A stretch of DNA of 21,941 nt from a bacterium (GCA_030699255.1 JAUYJR010000020.1:1-21941), one strand, 5' to 3'. Numbered from the stretch's first letter, positions 1 to 7,362 are shown. A program made the numbers and translations. Notes: a model not told the origin generated them from the sequence alone.

Positions 1-1
1 G

Positions 2-1297
2 GGAGAGCCGGGAGGACCCGACTCCGAAATATTTTATGAGTTTGATATGGTAGAGCACAATTCGGCGTTTGGAAAACACTGTCATCCCAACTGCGATTGC
101 GGGAGATTCATGGAGATTGGAAATTCAGTTTTTATGGAGTACAAAAAGACAGAGGATGGGGGATTCGAAAAGCTTTCTCAACAAAACGTGGATTTTGGCG
201 GGGGATTAGAACGTATTGCCGCCGCCGTTGCAAACAACCCGGATGTTTTTTGTACTCCATTACTCTCAGGAATTGTAGAGGAGATAGAACGGCTTTCGGG
301 AAAGAAGTACAAAGGCAAAGATATGGTGTCTTTTCGGATCATTGCAGATCATATTCGAGGAGCCTCGTTTATGATTGCGGATGGCGTTCTTCCTTCAAAC
401 ACAGAACGAGGGTATTTTGCGCGTCGTCTTATACGCCGCTCTGTTCGGCACGCCGATATCTTGGGTATTAAACCAGGATCTCTCTCTCTGCTTGTTGATG
501 CTGTAGTAGAAGAGTACGGAGGAGTATACTCCGAGGTGGCATTAGAACAGGATAAAATACGAGAGGCGATTGGAGTTGAGGAAGATAAGTTCCGTAAAAC
601 ACTTGAAGTTGGAGTGCAAGAGTTTTTGAAAATGGCTTCAGAAAATACTATTTCAGGCAAGCAGGCGTTTGATCTTTACCAGAGCTACGGCATGCCTCTT
701 GATATTACTACTGACTTGGCGGAGGAGCGGGGGATTGTGGTAGATGAAAAAGAATTCAAAAGATTATTCCAAGAGCATCGGAAACTCTCTCGCGAAGCTT
801 CTTCGGGCATGTTTAAAGGAGGATTGGCGGACAATTCAGAAGCAACAACAAAATTGCACACGGCTCATCACCTTCTCTTAGCTTCTCTCCAGAGAGTTTT
901 GGGGAAAGAGGTGAAGCAACGGGGGAGTAATATTACCGCGGAGCGCTTACGAATGGATTTTTCGTTTGATCGCAAGCTCACGCAAGAGGAGATAAAGGAA
1001 GTGGAAAATTTGGTGCAAGAGAAAATCCAAGAAGGACTTCTAGTACTTTCTGAAACCATGCCAAGAGAGAGAGCTCAGACCATTGGAGCTGAAATGGAGT
1101 TTGGAGCAAAGTACGGAGAGGTAGTAAATGTGTATACTATACAGGACAAGGCGGGGAATGTGTTTAGTAAAGAATTTTGTGGAGGTCCTCACGTTGCCAC
1201 AATCAAGAATCTTGGACGTTTTACTATTACAAAAGAAGAGGCGGTATCGGCCGGAGTCAGGAGAATTCGGGCAATACTCAAAGAAAAAAGCGCATGA
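2..1297 (+). CDS. alaS: Alanyl-tRNA synthetase, 3' part, short form without C-Ala domain
   Basis: Charges tRNA-Ala with alanine in the cytoplasm. The 5' end lies outside the window; the frame is open from base 2, giving 431 residues. Visible in order are the end of the class II catalytic core (GGPDSEIFYE, CDCGRFMEIGNSVFMEY, and motif 3 VDFGGGLERIAA), the tRNA-binding helical region, and the editing domain with its zinc ligands (HTAHH and CGGPH). The protein stops right after AGVRRIRAI, where family members usually continue into a coiled coil and the C-Ala domain, so about 170 residues are absent. The stop TGA overlaps the next ATG (ATGA), so translation is probably coupled. Identity is secure; what the missing domain means is inference. 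Confidence 0.96.
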   Translation, partial: GEPGGPDSEIFYEFDMVEHNSAFGKHCHPNCDCGRFMEIGNSVFMEYKKTEDGGFEKLSQQNVDFGGGLERIAAAVANNPDVFCTPLLSGIVEEIERLSGKKYKGKDMVSFRIIADHIRGASFMIADGVLPSNTERGYFARRLIRRSVRHADILGIKPGSLSLLVDAVVEEYGGVYSEVALEQDKIREAIGVEEDKFRKTLEVGVQEFLKMASENTISGKQAFDLYQSYGMPLDITTDLAEERGIVVDEKEFKRLFQEHRKLSREASSGMFKGGLADNSEATTKLHTAHHLLLASLQRVLGKEVKQRGSNITAERLRMDFSFDRKLTQEEIKEVENLVQEKIQEGLLVLSETMPRERAQTIGAEMEFGAKYGEVVNVYTIQDKAGNVFSKEFCGGPHVATIKNLGRFTITKEEAVSAGVRRIRAILKEKSA

Positions 1298-2391
1298 AAA
1301 AAAATCTCTTAGGTGTTTTGGATATTGGAGATCTCTCTCTAAAGTACATGGCTTTGGAAAATAAAACTCCGTTTCGAGTACTGGAAGCTGGTATGGAGGA
1401 GATAGATATATTTGCCCTGCATAAGGCCGGGAGCACTCTTACTAACGTTGTTAAGCAGAAGGGTTTTACGGGTATACCTATTGTGATTTCTTTTCCTTCC
1501 GGTATTTGCCGAGCAAAGGTATGTAGGGTGGAGTTTCATAGGCAAACAAAAGGGGTTATTGATGCTCAGGAAGAACATCGGATGCAAAGACACATGACAG
1601 AGATTGCGTCCGGCGAGTTAAGAGAGCATCTCTCCAAACAGATGGATATCATGCAGGAGGATTTTACAGAGCTTAGAATGATTCCATTGAGATTTTATCT
1701 CAATGGATACGAAGTTTCTTGTTTATCCGGAAAAAACGGAGAAACAGCGGAAGCAGATTTTTTGGGAATATTCCTCTTGAACTCTCACATGCCGCTTTTC
1801 CGCAAGATGCGAGAGATGATTGGGGAGTCCCGGTTTTTTGTTTCTCATGAGGCCGAAGCTCTTCATGTATTTGCGAAAAAGGAACAAAAAGGTAGGATAG
1901 TGATAGATGTTGGGGAATACTCCTGTTCTATTGCTGTAACTTCTCCTCTGGGGCTTGTGCAAATAGGATTTGTGGGAGAAGGGGGGTCTGCAATAACTCA
2001 CGCGTTAGAACAAGAGTTTGGTCTGCGAGAAAACACGGCTCGAGAGCTTAAGCTCAGGTATATGCAAAGGGATATTTCAGAAGAAGCTCGATCTCGTGTG
2101 CAGACCATTGTTGTTCCTCATGTTCGACGTTTGGTGGGTCTTCTGAAAAAAGAATTAGAAACAATGGATATTTCTCTTCCTCCTGTTGTTTCCCTTGTGG
2201 GAGGAGATGCGCTCCTTCCTGAGATACGAGAAGAGCTTGAGGAAAGAGGAGGGTTTGACGGCCTCCCTCTTGCGGGAGAATCTGTTGTGGCATCAATACT
2301 TACCCCAAAAGACCTTGGTATTTCCACAACATTTCCCCGAAAACTCGATCCGATATTTACCCCGCCTATTCTCCTTTCTCATGCAAAATAA
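1294..2391 (+). CDS. Actin-fold ATPase of the FtsA/PilM type
   Basis: A 365-residue protein with the pattern of an actin-like ATPase of the FtsA/PilM group. An N-terminal phosphate-1 motif (GVLDIGDLSLKYMAL, residues 6-20), a phosphate-2-like motif (IVIDVGEYSCSIAV) and an adenosine-motif-like VSLVGGDALLPEIRE follow in the right order. The start at 1294 overlaps the alaS stop by 4 bp; longer in-frame starts lie inside alaS and add non-family sequence. Its 3' end overlaps the next gene by 11 bp. In type IV pilus systems PilM is cytoplasmic and binds the tail of a single-pass membrane protein; the next gene encodes such a protein, so a PilM-like partnership is a reasonable inference. No signal peptide or membrane segment is seen. 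FtsA itself is less likely because no FtsA-type C-terminal membrane helix is evident. Confidence 0.75.
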   Translation: MKKNLLGVLDIGDLSLKYMALENKTPFRVLEAGMEEIDIFALHKAGSTLTNVVKQKGFTGIPIVISFPSGICRAKVCRVEFHRQTKGVIDAQEEHRMQRHMTEIASGELREHLSKQMDIMQEDFTELRMIPLRFYLNGYEVSCLSGKNGETAEADFLGIFLLNSHMPLFRKMREMIGESRFFVSHEAEALHVFAKKEQKGRIVIDVGEYSCSIAVTSPLGLVQIGFVGEGGSAITHALEQEFGLRENTARELKLRYMQRDISEEARSRVQTIVVPHVRRLVGLLKKELETMDISLPPVVSLVGGDALLPEIREELEERGGFDGLPLAGESVVASILTPKDLGISTTFPRKLDPIFTPPILLSHAK

Positions 2392-3598
2392 ACCTCGAAA
2401 AAAAGTTATAGACGTAAGATCTCCCGGCGGTTCGAGTACTCGCTTCAAATCATGGCAATGGCAGAGTCCTTCAGAGAGCATTGCAAAAGAGGGGTCTTAT
2501 AGATCGTACAAAAAATATATTATTCTCCTCTCTGCACTGCTTCTGGTGGGAGGAATTCTTACTATTCATGTGTTGGCTGAGGCTGATGTTATTGCAATAT
2601 ATAAGACAAGAGAAGTTGCCTTTGAACAGCAAGTTCTCCTTAAAGAAGAACTTGCTGTTCTGGAGATTGAGCGAGAATGGATAGAAGAGGTTTCGCACAA
2701 GGTTTCGGGGAAGTCAGAAAAAGAATCATCCGCGGAAGGAGTTATTAGAGTCCTCAATAACTCTTCTTCGGATCAGACGCTTGTTGCCACCACAAGGTTT
2801 ATGTCGGAAGGTGGTAAGTTGTTTCGATCTCTCGAACGCATCATAGTTCCGGCTTCAAGAAAAGAAGGGGGAAAAATGGTGCCAGGGCACAAGGATGTTC
2901 GAGTAAGGGCGGCGGAGACCGGAGAATCGTATAATATTTCAGCTTCCAGCTTTTCTATTCCCGGACTTAGTACGAGTCCTCTCTATACCCAGATATATGG
3001 GGAGTCTTCTCAACCCATGAAGGGAGGGGCAAAAGAGCATGTTTCTGTAGTGCTCTTGCAAGATATGGAAATAGCAAAGCAGAAGACATTAGATAAGGCG
3101 AGAGTGCAAGCCAAGCTGCTCCTTATTGAAAATGATGTTCCTCCAGAATACTCTCTCCTTCTCCCAACTCTCTTTTTTAAGGAAGATTCTGTTACATTTT
3201 CCCATGATGAGGGGGATGCCACTGAGGAAATTTTGGTGCAAGTCAAGGTAACGCTGAAAGGATTTATTGCCTTAACTAAAGATGTACATGAGCTTGCTCA
3301 GTCTATTCTCCAAGAAGAAATGACTGGAGGAGAGCTCCTTTATCAAGACTCCTTGTCCGTTTTGTTTGCCGAAGGTTCTGAAAAAGATTCTATTCTTCTC
3401 TCTGGCCAAGGCCTTGCGTACCAAGAGGTGAGCCAGAGAGAAATCACTTCTCTGCTTGCTGGCACGGGAATTGAGGGAGCAATAAAGAAGCTCTCTGATC
3501 ATCCGTACTTGAAGTCCGCAGACATTTCCATCTCTCCGTTTTGGAGGAGTACATTGCCCAAAAACGAGGAGAGAATCCATGTCCGCCTGTCCTTCTAG
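2381..3598 (+). CDS. Single-pass membrane protein with baseplate J-like segment
   Basis: A 405-residue protein with a basic cytoplasmic N-terminus (residues 1-45), one membrane helix (about 46-66), then a long extracytoplasmic part. Residues about 118-216 carry VIRVLNNSSSDQTLVATTRF, LFRSLERIIVP, YNISASSFSIPGL and IYGESSQPMKGG. From memory this pattern marks Patescibacteria proteins annotated 'baseplate J/gp47-like'. The ATG at 2381 is chosen because upstream codons in this frame lie inside the preceding ATPase gene and look like shadow sequence. It overlaps that gene by 11 bp, which points to translational coupling and a joint role. Function is unknown; a part of a pilus-like or secretion-like envelope machine is the best guess from the partner. 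A phage tail role is unlikely since no other phage gene is nearby. Confidence 0.7.
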   Translation: MQNKPRKKVIDVRSPGGSSTRFKSWQWQSPSESIAKEGSYRSYKKYIILLSALLLVGGILTIHVLAEADVIAIYKTREVAFEQQVLLKEELAVLEIEREWIEEVSHKVSGKSEKESSAEGVIRVLNNSSSDQTLVATTRFMSEGGKLFRSLERIIVPASRKEGGKMVPGHKDVRVRAAETGESYNISASSFSIPGLSTSPLYTQIYGESSQPMKGGAKEHVSVVLLQDMEIAKQKTLDKARVQAKLLLIENDVPPEYSLLLPTLFFKEDSVTFSHDEGDATEEILVQVKVTLKGFIALTKDVHELAQSILQEEMTGGELLYQDSLSVLFAEGSEKDSILLSGQGLAYQEVSQREITSLLAGTGIEGAIKKLSDHPYLKSADISISPFWRSTLPKNEERIHVRLSF

Positions 3599-3607
3599 TC
3601 CGAAGGG

Positions 3608-3636
3608 TTGACGAAAGGGAAATCATCTGGTAGCAT
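3608..3636 (+). promoter_or_regulatory. Promoter of the infA-rpsI ribosomal protein operon
   Basis: TTGACG at 3608-3613 (5 of 6 match to the sigma-70 -35 box), 17 bp spacer, then TAGCAT at 3631-3636 preceded by TGG, an extended -10 (TGn). Expected transcription start is near 3643, just ahead of the infA ATG at 3656. The TTG inside the -35 box also opens the infA reading frame, but it is better explained as promoter than as start codon. Confidence 0.6.
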
Positions 3637-3655
3637 ACCTCTGTTACTGAACGAA

Positions 3656-3904
3656 ATGAAGGAATCAACCAATGAATACATCAAACTTGGAGAGGTCTTG
3701 GAGGCCCTGCCGAGCTTGAAGTTTCGTGTTAAATTGGAGAACGGCTCCGAAATTATTGCCTACCTCTCGGGAAAACTCATGGTTCATCGGATCCGTATAC
3801 TTGCGGGAGACACCGTAACAATAGAAACGAGTCCGTATGATCCAACCAAGGGGCGCATTATTTATCGGGGAGTCTCGCATAAATACCGCAAGCCCTCTGC
3901 TTGA
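3656..3904 (+). CDS. infA: Translation initiation factor IF-1
   Basis: An 82-residue S1-like OB-fold protein that binds the A site of the 30S subunit during initiation. Family blocks are clear: GEVLEALPSLKFRVKLENG, YLSGKLMVHRIRILAGD and SPYDPTKGRIIYR. The ATG at 3656 is chosen because it leaves the usual short N-terminus and lies about 13 bases after the predicted transcription start. The alternative TTG at 3608 lies within the -35 box. No Shine-Dalgarno sequence is seen. The C-terminus (GVSHKYRKPSA) is about ten residues longer than in E. coli. It is the first gene of the alpha-operon run; the secY-adk-map genes often found upstream are not here. Confidence 0.95.
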   Translation: MKESTNEYIKLGEVLEALPSLKFRVKLENGSEIIAYLSGKLMVHRIRILAGDTVTIETSPYDPTKGRIIYRGVSHKYRKPSA

Positions 3905-3906
3905 TT

Positions 3907-4020
3907 ATGAAAGTAAAGTCATCCGTAAAGATTGTTTGCAAAGACTGCAAGATTGTGCGCCGGAAAGGGCGCCTGTATGTCTTGTGTGTAAATCCAAAAC
4001 ATAAACAAAGACAAGGATAA
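3907..4020 (+). CDS. rpmJ: 50S ribosomal protein bL36
   Basis: A 37-residue small zinc protein of the large subunit. It reads MKVKSSVKIVCKDCKIVRRK and ends NPKHKQRQG, the standard bL36 ending. Zinc ligands C11, C14, C27 and H32 are all present (zinc-binding form). It starts two bases after the infA stop and ends six bases before rpsM. The slot between infA and rpsM is the usual one for rpmJ. Confidence 0.97.
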   Translation: MKVKSSVKIVCKDCKIVRRKGRLYVLCVNPKHKQRQG

Positions 4021-4026
4021 AACTCT

Positions 4027-4416
4027 ATGGCACGCGTTGTTGGTGTACAAATCCCGGATCAGAAAAAAATACGAATTGCCCTTACCTACATACGGGGTAT
4101 TGGGCATTCCCTGGCGGCAAAGATTCTTGCGGAAACGGATATTTCTCCAGATGCAAAAGCGGGGTCTCTGAAAGCTGAAGAGCTAAATACCATCAAAGAA
4201 ATTATTGAAAAAAATTACCGGGTAGAGAGCGATTTGAAGCGAGATACTATGGGGCATATTAAGCGTTTGAGAGATATTGGCTCATGGAGAGGAGGGCGTC
4301 ACGCAAAACATCTGCCCGTTCGAGGACAGCAAACAAGGACAAACACAAGAACCGTACGTGGTAACGTACGCAAAACGGTGGGATCCGGAAGAAAGCCGGC
4401 CGCAACTGCGAAATAA
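4027..4416 (+). CDS. rpsM: 30S ribosomal protein uS13
   Basis: A 129-residue head protein of the small subunit that contacts the P-site tRNA and the bridge to the large subunit. It begins MARVVGVQIPDQKKIRIALT and carries IRGIGHSLAAKIL (helix-hairpin-helix), RLRDIGSWRGGRHAKHLPVRGQ and TRTNTRTVRG, the basic tail typical of S13. An AAGGA in the last codons of rpmJ lies nine to ten bases upstream and is a weak possible ribosome binding site. Length is near the family norm. Next gene rpsK follows after nine bases. Confidence 0.98.
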   Translation: MARVVGVQIPDQKKIRIALTYIRGIGHSLAAKILAETDISPDAKAGSLKAEELNTIKEIIEKNYRVESDLKRDTMGHIKRLRDIGSWRGGRHAKHLPVRGQQTRTNTRTVRGNVRKTVGSGRKPAATAK

Positions 4417-4425
4417 CAGCATACT

Positions 4426-4878
4426 ATGGGAAAGAAACGAATCGCATCACATTCAACAGAAGAGCTCCTGAAAGAACGGGAAGCCGTGGAAGCCAAGGTG
4501 GAGCAAGGAGCTAGTAAAGCGGCATCCCAGCGAATCAAGGAAGGAAGGGTATATATTACCGCGTCTTTTAATAATATTCTGATGAGCCTCACAGATCCTC
4601 AGGGAAATGTGCTGGGTTCTACGAGCGCAGGGAGTATTGGATTTAAGGGAACAAAGAAAGCAACGCCCTTTGCCGCCTCCAAAGTTGCAGAAGCCATTTG
4701 GCAGATCTCTCGTCAGAAGGGAGTTGAGCGGGCACATATTTTCATGAGAGGAGTTGGAGCAGGCAGAGACTCCGCTCTCCGATCTCTTGGAGCAAAAGGA
4801 CTGGATATTCTTTCCATTAAAGATACAACACCTCTTCCACATAACGGACCTCGTCGTCCACGGGCTCGAAGAGTATAA
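4426..4878 (+). CDS. rpsK: 30S ribosomal protein uS11
   Basis: A 150-residue platform protein of the small subunit. The conserved body starts at GRVYITASFNNILMSLTDPQ and includes GSTSAGSIGFKGTKKATPFAA, RGVGAGRDSALRSLGAKGL and the C-terminal DTTPLPHNGPRRPRARRV. The N-terminus has about 38 extra residues rich in Glu, Lys and Ala ahead of the S11 body; E. coli S11 has 129 residues in all. The start is bounded by the upstream gene, nine bases away. There is no Shine-Dalgarno sequence; the start context is TATG. Confidence 0.98.
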   Translation: MGKKRIASHSTEELLKEREAVEAKVEQGASKAASQRIKEGRVYITASFNNILMSLTDPQGNVLGSTSAGSIGFKGTKKATPFAASKVAEAIWQISRQKGVERAHIFMRGVGAGRDSALRSLGAKGLDILSIKDTTPLPHNGPRRPRARRV

Positions 4879-4893
4879 CCCACACCCCTGTAT

Positions 4894-5418
4894 ATGCAAA
4901 AAGGAGTAGTAAGAAAACGAAGAGCATCTCAGCTTTCTGAATATGGAAAGCAGTTGAGGGAGAAGCAGAATCTAAAGCAGGAGTACAATCTCCGGGAGCG
5001 TCAGTTCAAGACGTATGTTGAGAAATCATTGGCTAATCGGGGCGAGAAGAGTTCCCCCGAGCTCTTGATGCAGTTTCTGGAACAGAGACTGGATAGCGCG
5101 GTTTTTCGCATGGGATTGGCTAAGACAAGAGCTCAGGCGAGACAACTTGTTTCTCATGGGCATGTTCTGGTAAATGACCGCAAGCTAAACATTCCTTCTT
5201 ACTCAATCAAACAGAACGATGTTATTTCGGTGCACCCTTCTTCAAAAGATTGCAAATACTTTACGGAAGTGTTCCTGTCATTAAAGAAACACGAAGCCCC
5301 TTCCTGGATCTCTCTAGACAAAGAGAAAGGAGAGGCAAAGATTGTAGGATTTTCTTCTCTAGAAGAATCTACACCTTCTGTTGAGCTTTCCATGGTATTT
5401 GAGTTTTATTCCCGATAA
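4894..5418 (+). CDS. rpsD: 30S ribosomal protein uS4, N-terminally short
   Basis: Primary 16S binder that nucleates assembly of the 5' domain. At 174 residues it is shorter than the usual 200-210. The first recognisable block is QLSEYGKQLREKQN at residues 13-26, which aligns with E. coli S4 residues 47-60, so about 34 N-terminal residues, including the region that binds zinc in some S4 proteins, are absent. The gene cannot be extended: the rpsK stop codon lies in the same frame 15 bases upstream. The S4 RNA-binding domain is intact (RLDSAVFRMGLAKTRAQARQ, LVSHGHVLVNDRKLNIPSY). The C-terminus VFEFYSR matches the family ending. Confidence 0.97.
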   Translation: MQKGVVRKRRASQLSEYGKQLREKQNLKQEYNLRERQFKTYVEKSLANRGEKSSPELLMQFLEQRLDSAVFRMGLAKTRAQARQLVSHGHVLVNDRKLNIPSYSIKQNDVISVHPSSKDCKYFTEVFLSLKKHEAPSWISLDKEKGEAKIVGFSSLEESTPSVELSMVFEFYSR

Positions 5419-5436
5419 ACAACATAACCCTATTCT

Positions 5437-6216
5437 ATGATTCCATTGCCACAGCCCATTAAACTTGTTTCCCAAAAAGGAGATGTTGGTGTATTTGAAA
5501 TTGAAGGCCTTTACCCGGGTTACGGAGTGACTATTGGAAACAGTTTGCGCAGAATCCTCCTAACGTCTCTTGAAGGAGCAGCTATAACTGAGGTAAAAAT
5601 CAAGGGAGCTCCCCATGAATTCAGTACACTCTCGGGAGTTTTGGAAGATGTCCTGACTATTGTTTTGAGTCTAAAGCAGATGCGCTTTACCCTGCATGGA
5701 GAAGAGCCCCAGAAAGGGGAGTTAAAGATAAAAGGAGAGAAAGAAGTGAAGGGTTCTGACTTTAAGCTAAGCTCCCAGCTCACGCTCGCAAATCCTGATA
5801 TTCATATTGCCACCATCACAGATAAGAAGGCGGAGCTTGAAATAGAAATTACCGTTGAGCGGGGAGTAGGATATGTTCCTTCGGAGGCTCGAAAAAAGAC
5901 AAAAGAGGATGTTGGAGTCATTGCCATGGATGCTATTTTTACTCCCATTAAAAATGTGAGCCATCGAATTGATCACATGCGTGTTGGGGAGCGAACAGAC
6001 TTTGATAAGGTAACACTAACGGTAGAAACGGACGGAACCGTCTTGCCTTCTCTTGCGGTAGCAAAAGCGGGAACGATTCTTGGAGATCAGATTTCCCATA
6101 TCATGTCCGGCTTGGAAAAACAGGAAACGGAAAGTGAAGATTCCTCAACGCCAAAGAAAAAAGCGGTAAAAGCGGAAGGAAAGAAAGTTGCAAAAGTAGC
6201 AGCAAAGAAAAAATAG
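5437..6216 (+). CDS. rpoA: RNA polymerase subunit alpha without C-terminal domain
   Basis: A 259-residue alpha subunit that dimerises to scaffold beta and beta prime. The N-terminal domain is complete: YPGYGVTIGNSLRRILLTSL, EGAAITEVKIKGAPHEFST, VLEDVLTIVLSLK, RGVGYVPSEAR, HRIDHMRVGERTDFDKVTL. It ends near SHIMSGLEKQ (about residue 228). E. coli alpha goes on through a linker into an 80-residue C-terminal domain (329 residues). Here there is only a tail of about 32 residues, first acidic (ETESEDSS) and then lysine-rich (TPKKKAVKAEGKKVAKVAAK). The TAA stop is followed nine bases later by rplQ, so no frameshifted remainder is hidden. Loss of the domain that contacts UP elements and many activators is seen directly; consequences are inferred. 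Confidence 0.97.
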   Translation: MIPLPQPIKLVSQKGDVGVFEIEGLYPGYGVTIGNSLRRILLTSLEGAAITEVKIKGAPHEFSTLSGVLEDVLTIVLSLKQMRFTLHGEEPQKGELKIKGEKEVKGSDFKLSSQLTLANPDIHIATITDKKAELEIEITVERGVGYVPSEARKKTKEDVGVIAMDAIFTPIKNVSHRIDHMRVGERTDFDKVTLTVETDGTVLPSLAVAKAGTILGDQISHIMSGLEKQETESEDSSTPKKKAVKAEGKKVAKVAAKKK

Positions 6217-6225
6217 AACGCTTGT

Positions 6226-6576
6226 ATGAAGAAACGAGTAAAAGGAAGAACATTTGGAAGAAAAAGAGATCCTCGCAAGGCGTTGCTCGTTTCTGTTGCG
6301 CGAGCCCTGGTTATTGCGGAACGTATTCAGACAACGGAGGCAAAGGCAAAAGAAGTTGCTCCTCTTGTTGAAAAGATGATTACCAAGGCAAAAAAAGGAG
6401 ATCTGCACGCTCGAAGGCAACTGATTTCCATCTTGGGAGTTGCAAATACCAAAAAACTAATAGAAGAAATAGCTCCTCGCTATAAAGATCGAGCGGGAGG
6501 GTATACAAGTATTGTAAAAATAGGAAAAAGAAACTCGGACAGCGCAAGTATGGCCGTCCTCTCTCTTGTAATATAA
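6226..6576 (+). CDS. rplQ: 50S ribosomal protein bL17
   Basis: A 116-residue large-subunit protein near the exit tunnel. Recognised by VSVARALVIAERIQTTEAKA, EVAPLVEKMITKAKKGDLHA, RRQLISIL and the C-terminal DRAGGYTSIVKIGKRNSDSA with the normal close MAVLSLV. Length is close to E. coli (127). It follows rpoA as in the canonical alpha operon. Start context is TATG with no Shine-Dalgarno sequence; rplM begins one base after the stop. Confidence 0.98.
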   Translation: MKKRVKGRTFGRKRDPRKALLVSVARALVIAERIQTTEAKAKEVAPLVEKMITKAKKGDLHARRQLISILGVANTKKLIEEIAPRYKDRAGGYTSIVKIGKRNSDSASMAVLSLVI

Positions 6577-6577
6577 T

Positions 6578-6928
6578 ATGGAACGAGACACATTTACCAT
6601 TGACGCGGCAGACCAGGTACTTGGACGATTGGCAACAAAAGTTGCGGTTCTTCTACGCGGGAAGCATCACCCGGGTTTTCTTTTGCATGTAGACAAAGGA
6701 GCTATTGTGCTGGTAAAGAACGCTCAGCACATGAAGATCACCGGAAATAAGCTAGTACAGAAGAAGTACTATAGACACTCAGGATATCTTGGAGGGATCA
6801 AAGAAAAGCCGTTGGGAAAGGTTATGGAAAAGAATCCTACCGAGGCTTTACGAAAAGCCGTTTGGGGTATGTTGCCAAAAAATCGCCTGCGAGCTGAGCA
6901 GATTAAAAGATTGAAGATAGAAGCATGA
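6578..6928 (+). CDS. rplM: 50S ribosomal protein uL13, short form
   Basis: Early-assembling large-subunit protein, 116 residues against 142 in E. coli. Recognised by AADQVLGRLATKVAVLLRGKH, VLVKNAQHMKITGNKL, YYRHSGYLGGIKEKPLG and WGMLPKNRLRAEQIKRLKI. Compared with E. coli it lacks roughly 12 N-terminal residues, and it stops at the KLKVYAG position, about 25 residues before the usual end. The stop overlaps the rpsI ATG (ATGA), so the usual L13-S9 coupling is kept. Confidence 0.97.
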   Translation: MERDTFTIDAADQVLGRLATKVAVLLRGKHHPGFLLHVDKGAIVLVKNAQHMKITGNKLVQKKYYRHSGYLGGIKEKPLGKVMEKNPTEALRKAVWGMLPKNRLRAEQIKRLKIEA

Positions 6929-7362
6929 CGACAACAGTGGAAAAAAAAGAAAAAATCGAAAAGCCGGAGAAGGGCAGGTATATTGAAACGGTTGGGAGAA
7001 GGAAAACAGCCGTAGCTCGTGTACGTATTTGGCCTGGCAAAAAAGGAAGCATTGTTGTGAACGGGAAGAGTCTTGAAGACCATTTTCAGGATCGTGAATT
7101 CCAGGGCATTGTACTGGAGGCGTTTCAGAAAATTCACCTTGATCATCCATTTGAAACATCTGTTGTTGTGAAGGGAGGGGGAATACACGCGCAAGCGGAA
7201 GCAACTCGCCATGGTATTGCTCGAGCCCTCTTTGAATTTGATAATGCCTTGAAGCCTCAGCTGAAGAAGTTAGACATGCTTATGCGGGATCCTCGTATGC
7301 GTGAACGCAAGAAGTTTGGTCTCAAGCGTGCTCGCAAAGCCCCACAATGGAGAAAGCGCTAG
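6925..7362 (+). CDS. rpsI: 30S ribosomal protein uS9
   Basis: A 145-residue head protein whose C-terminal tail reaches the P-site tRNA. After a charged N-terminal extension (about 20 residues rich in Lys and Glu) the family blocks appear: YIETVGRRKTAVARVRIWPG, VVVKGGGIHAQAEATRHGIA, RALFEFD and MRDPRMRERKKFGLKRARKA, ending QWRKR. The start overlaps the rplM stop. The last codons form the 5' arm of a stable hairpin, with the TAG stop at its apex, and this 3' end is copied again 119 bases downstream. Confidence 0.98.
   Translation: MTTTVEKKEKIEKPEKGRYIETVGRRKTAVARVRIWPGKKGSIVVNGKSLEDHFQDREFQGIVLEAFQKIHLDHPFETSVVVKGGGIHAQAEATRHGIARALFEFDNALKPQLKKLDMLMRDPRMRERKKFGLKRARKAPQWRKR

Noticed and set aside
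1177..1293. Upstream start for the actin-like ATPase
   Set aside because: The extra residues lie entirely inside the alaS editing-domain coding sequence; the ATGA overlap start gives a normal phosphate-1 motif near the N-terminus.
2381..3598. Phage origin suggested by the baseplate J-like signal
   Set aside because: No other phage genes, no integrase, and tight coupling to a PilM/FtsA-like gene among core genes; composition is like its neighbours.
3608..3655. TTG start that would lengthen IF-1 by 16 residues
   Set aside because: The TTG is part of a good -35 box (TTGACG-N17-TGGTAGCAT), and the added residues do not match the family; the ATG at 3656 gives the normal N-terminus.
4453..4899. 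148-residue antisense frame over rpsK
   Set aside because: Complete overlap with a certain ribosomal protein gene, Cys/Ser-rich shadow composition and no family motif.
6769..7212. 147-residue antisense frame over rplM-rpsI
   Set aside because: Shadow of two certain ribosomal protein genes; poly-Phe stretches come from reverse-complemented Lys codons.
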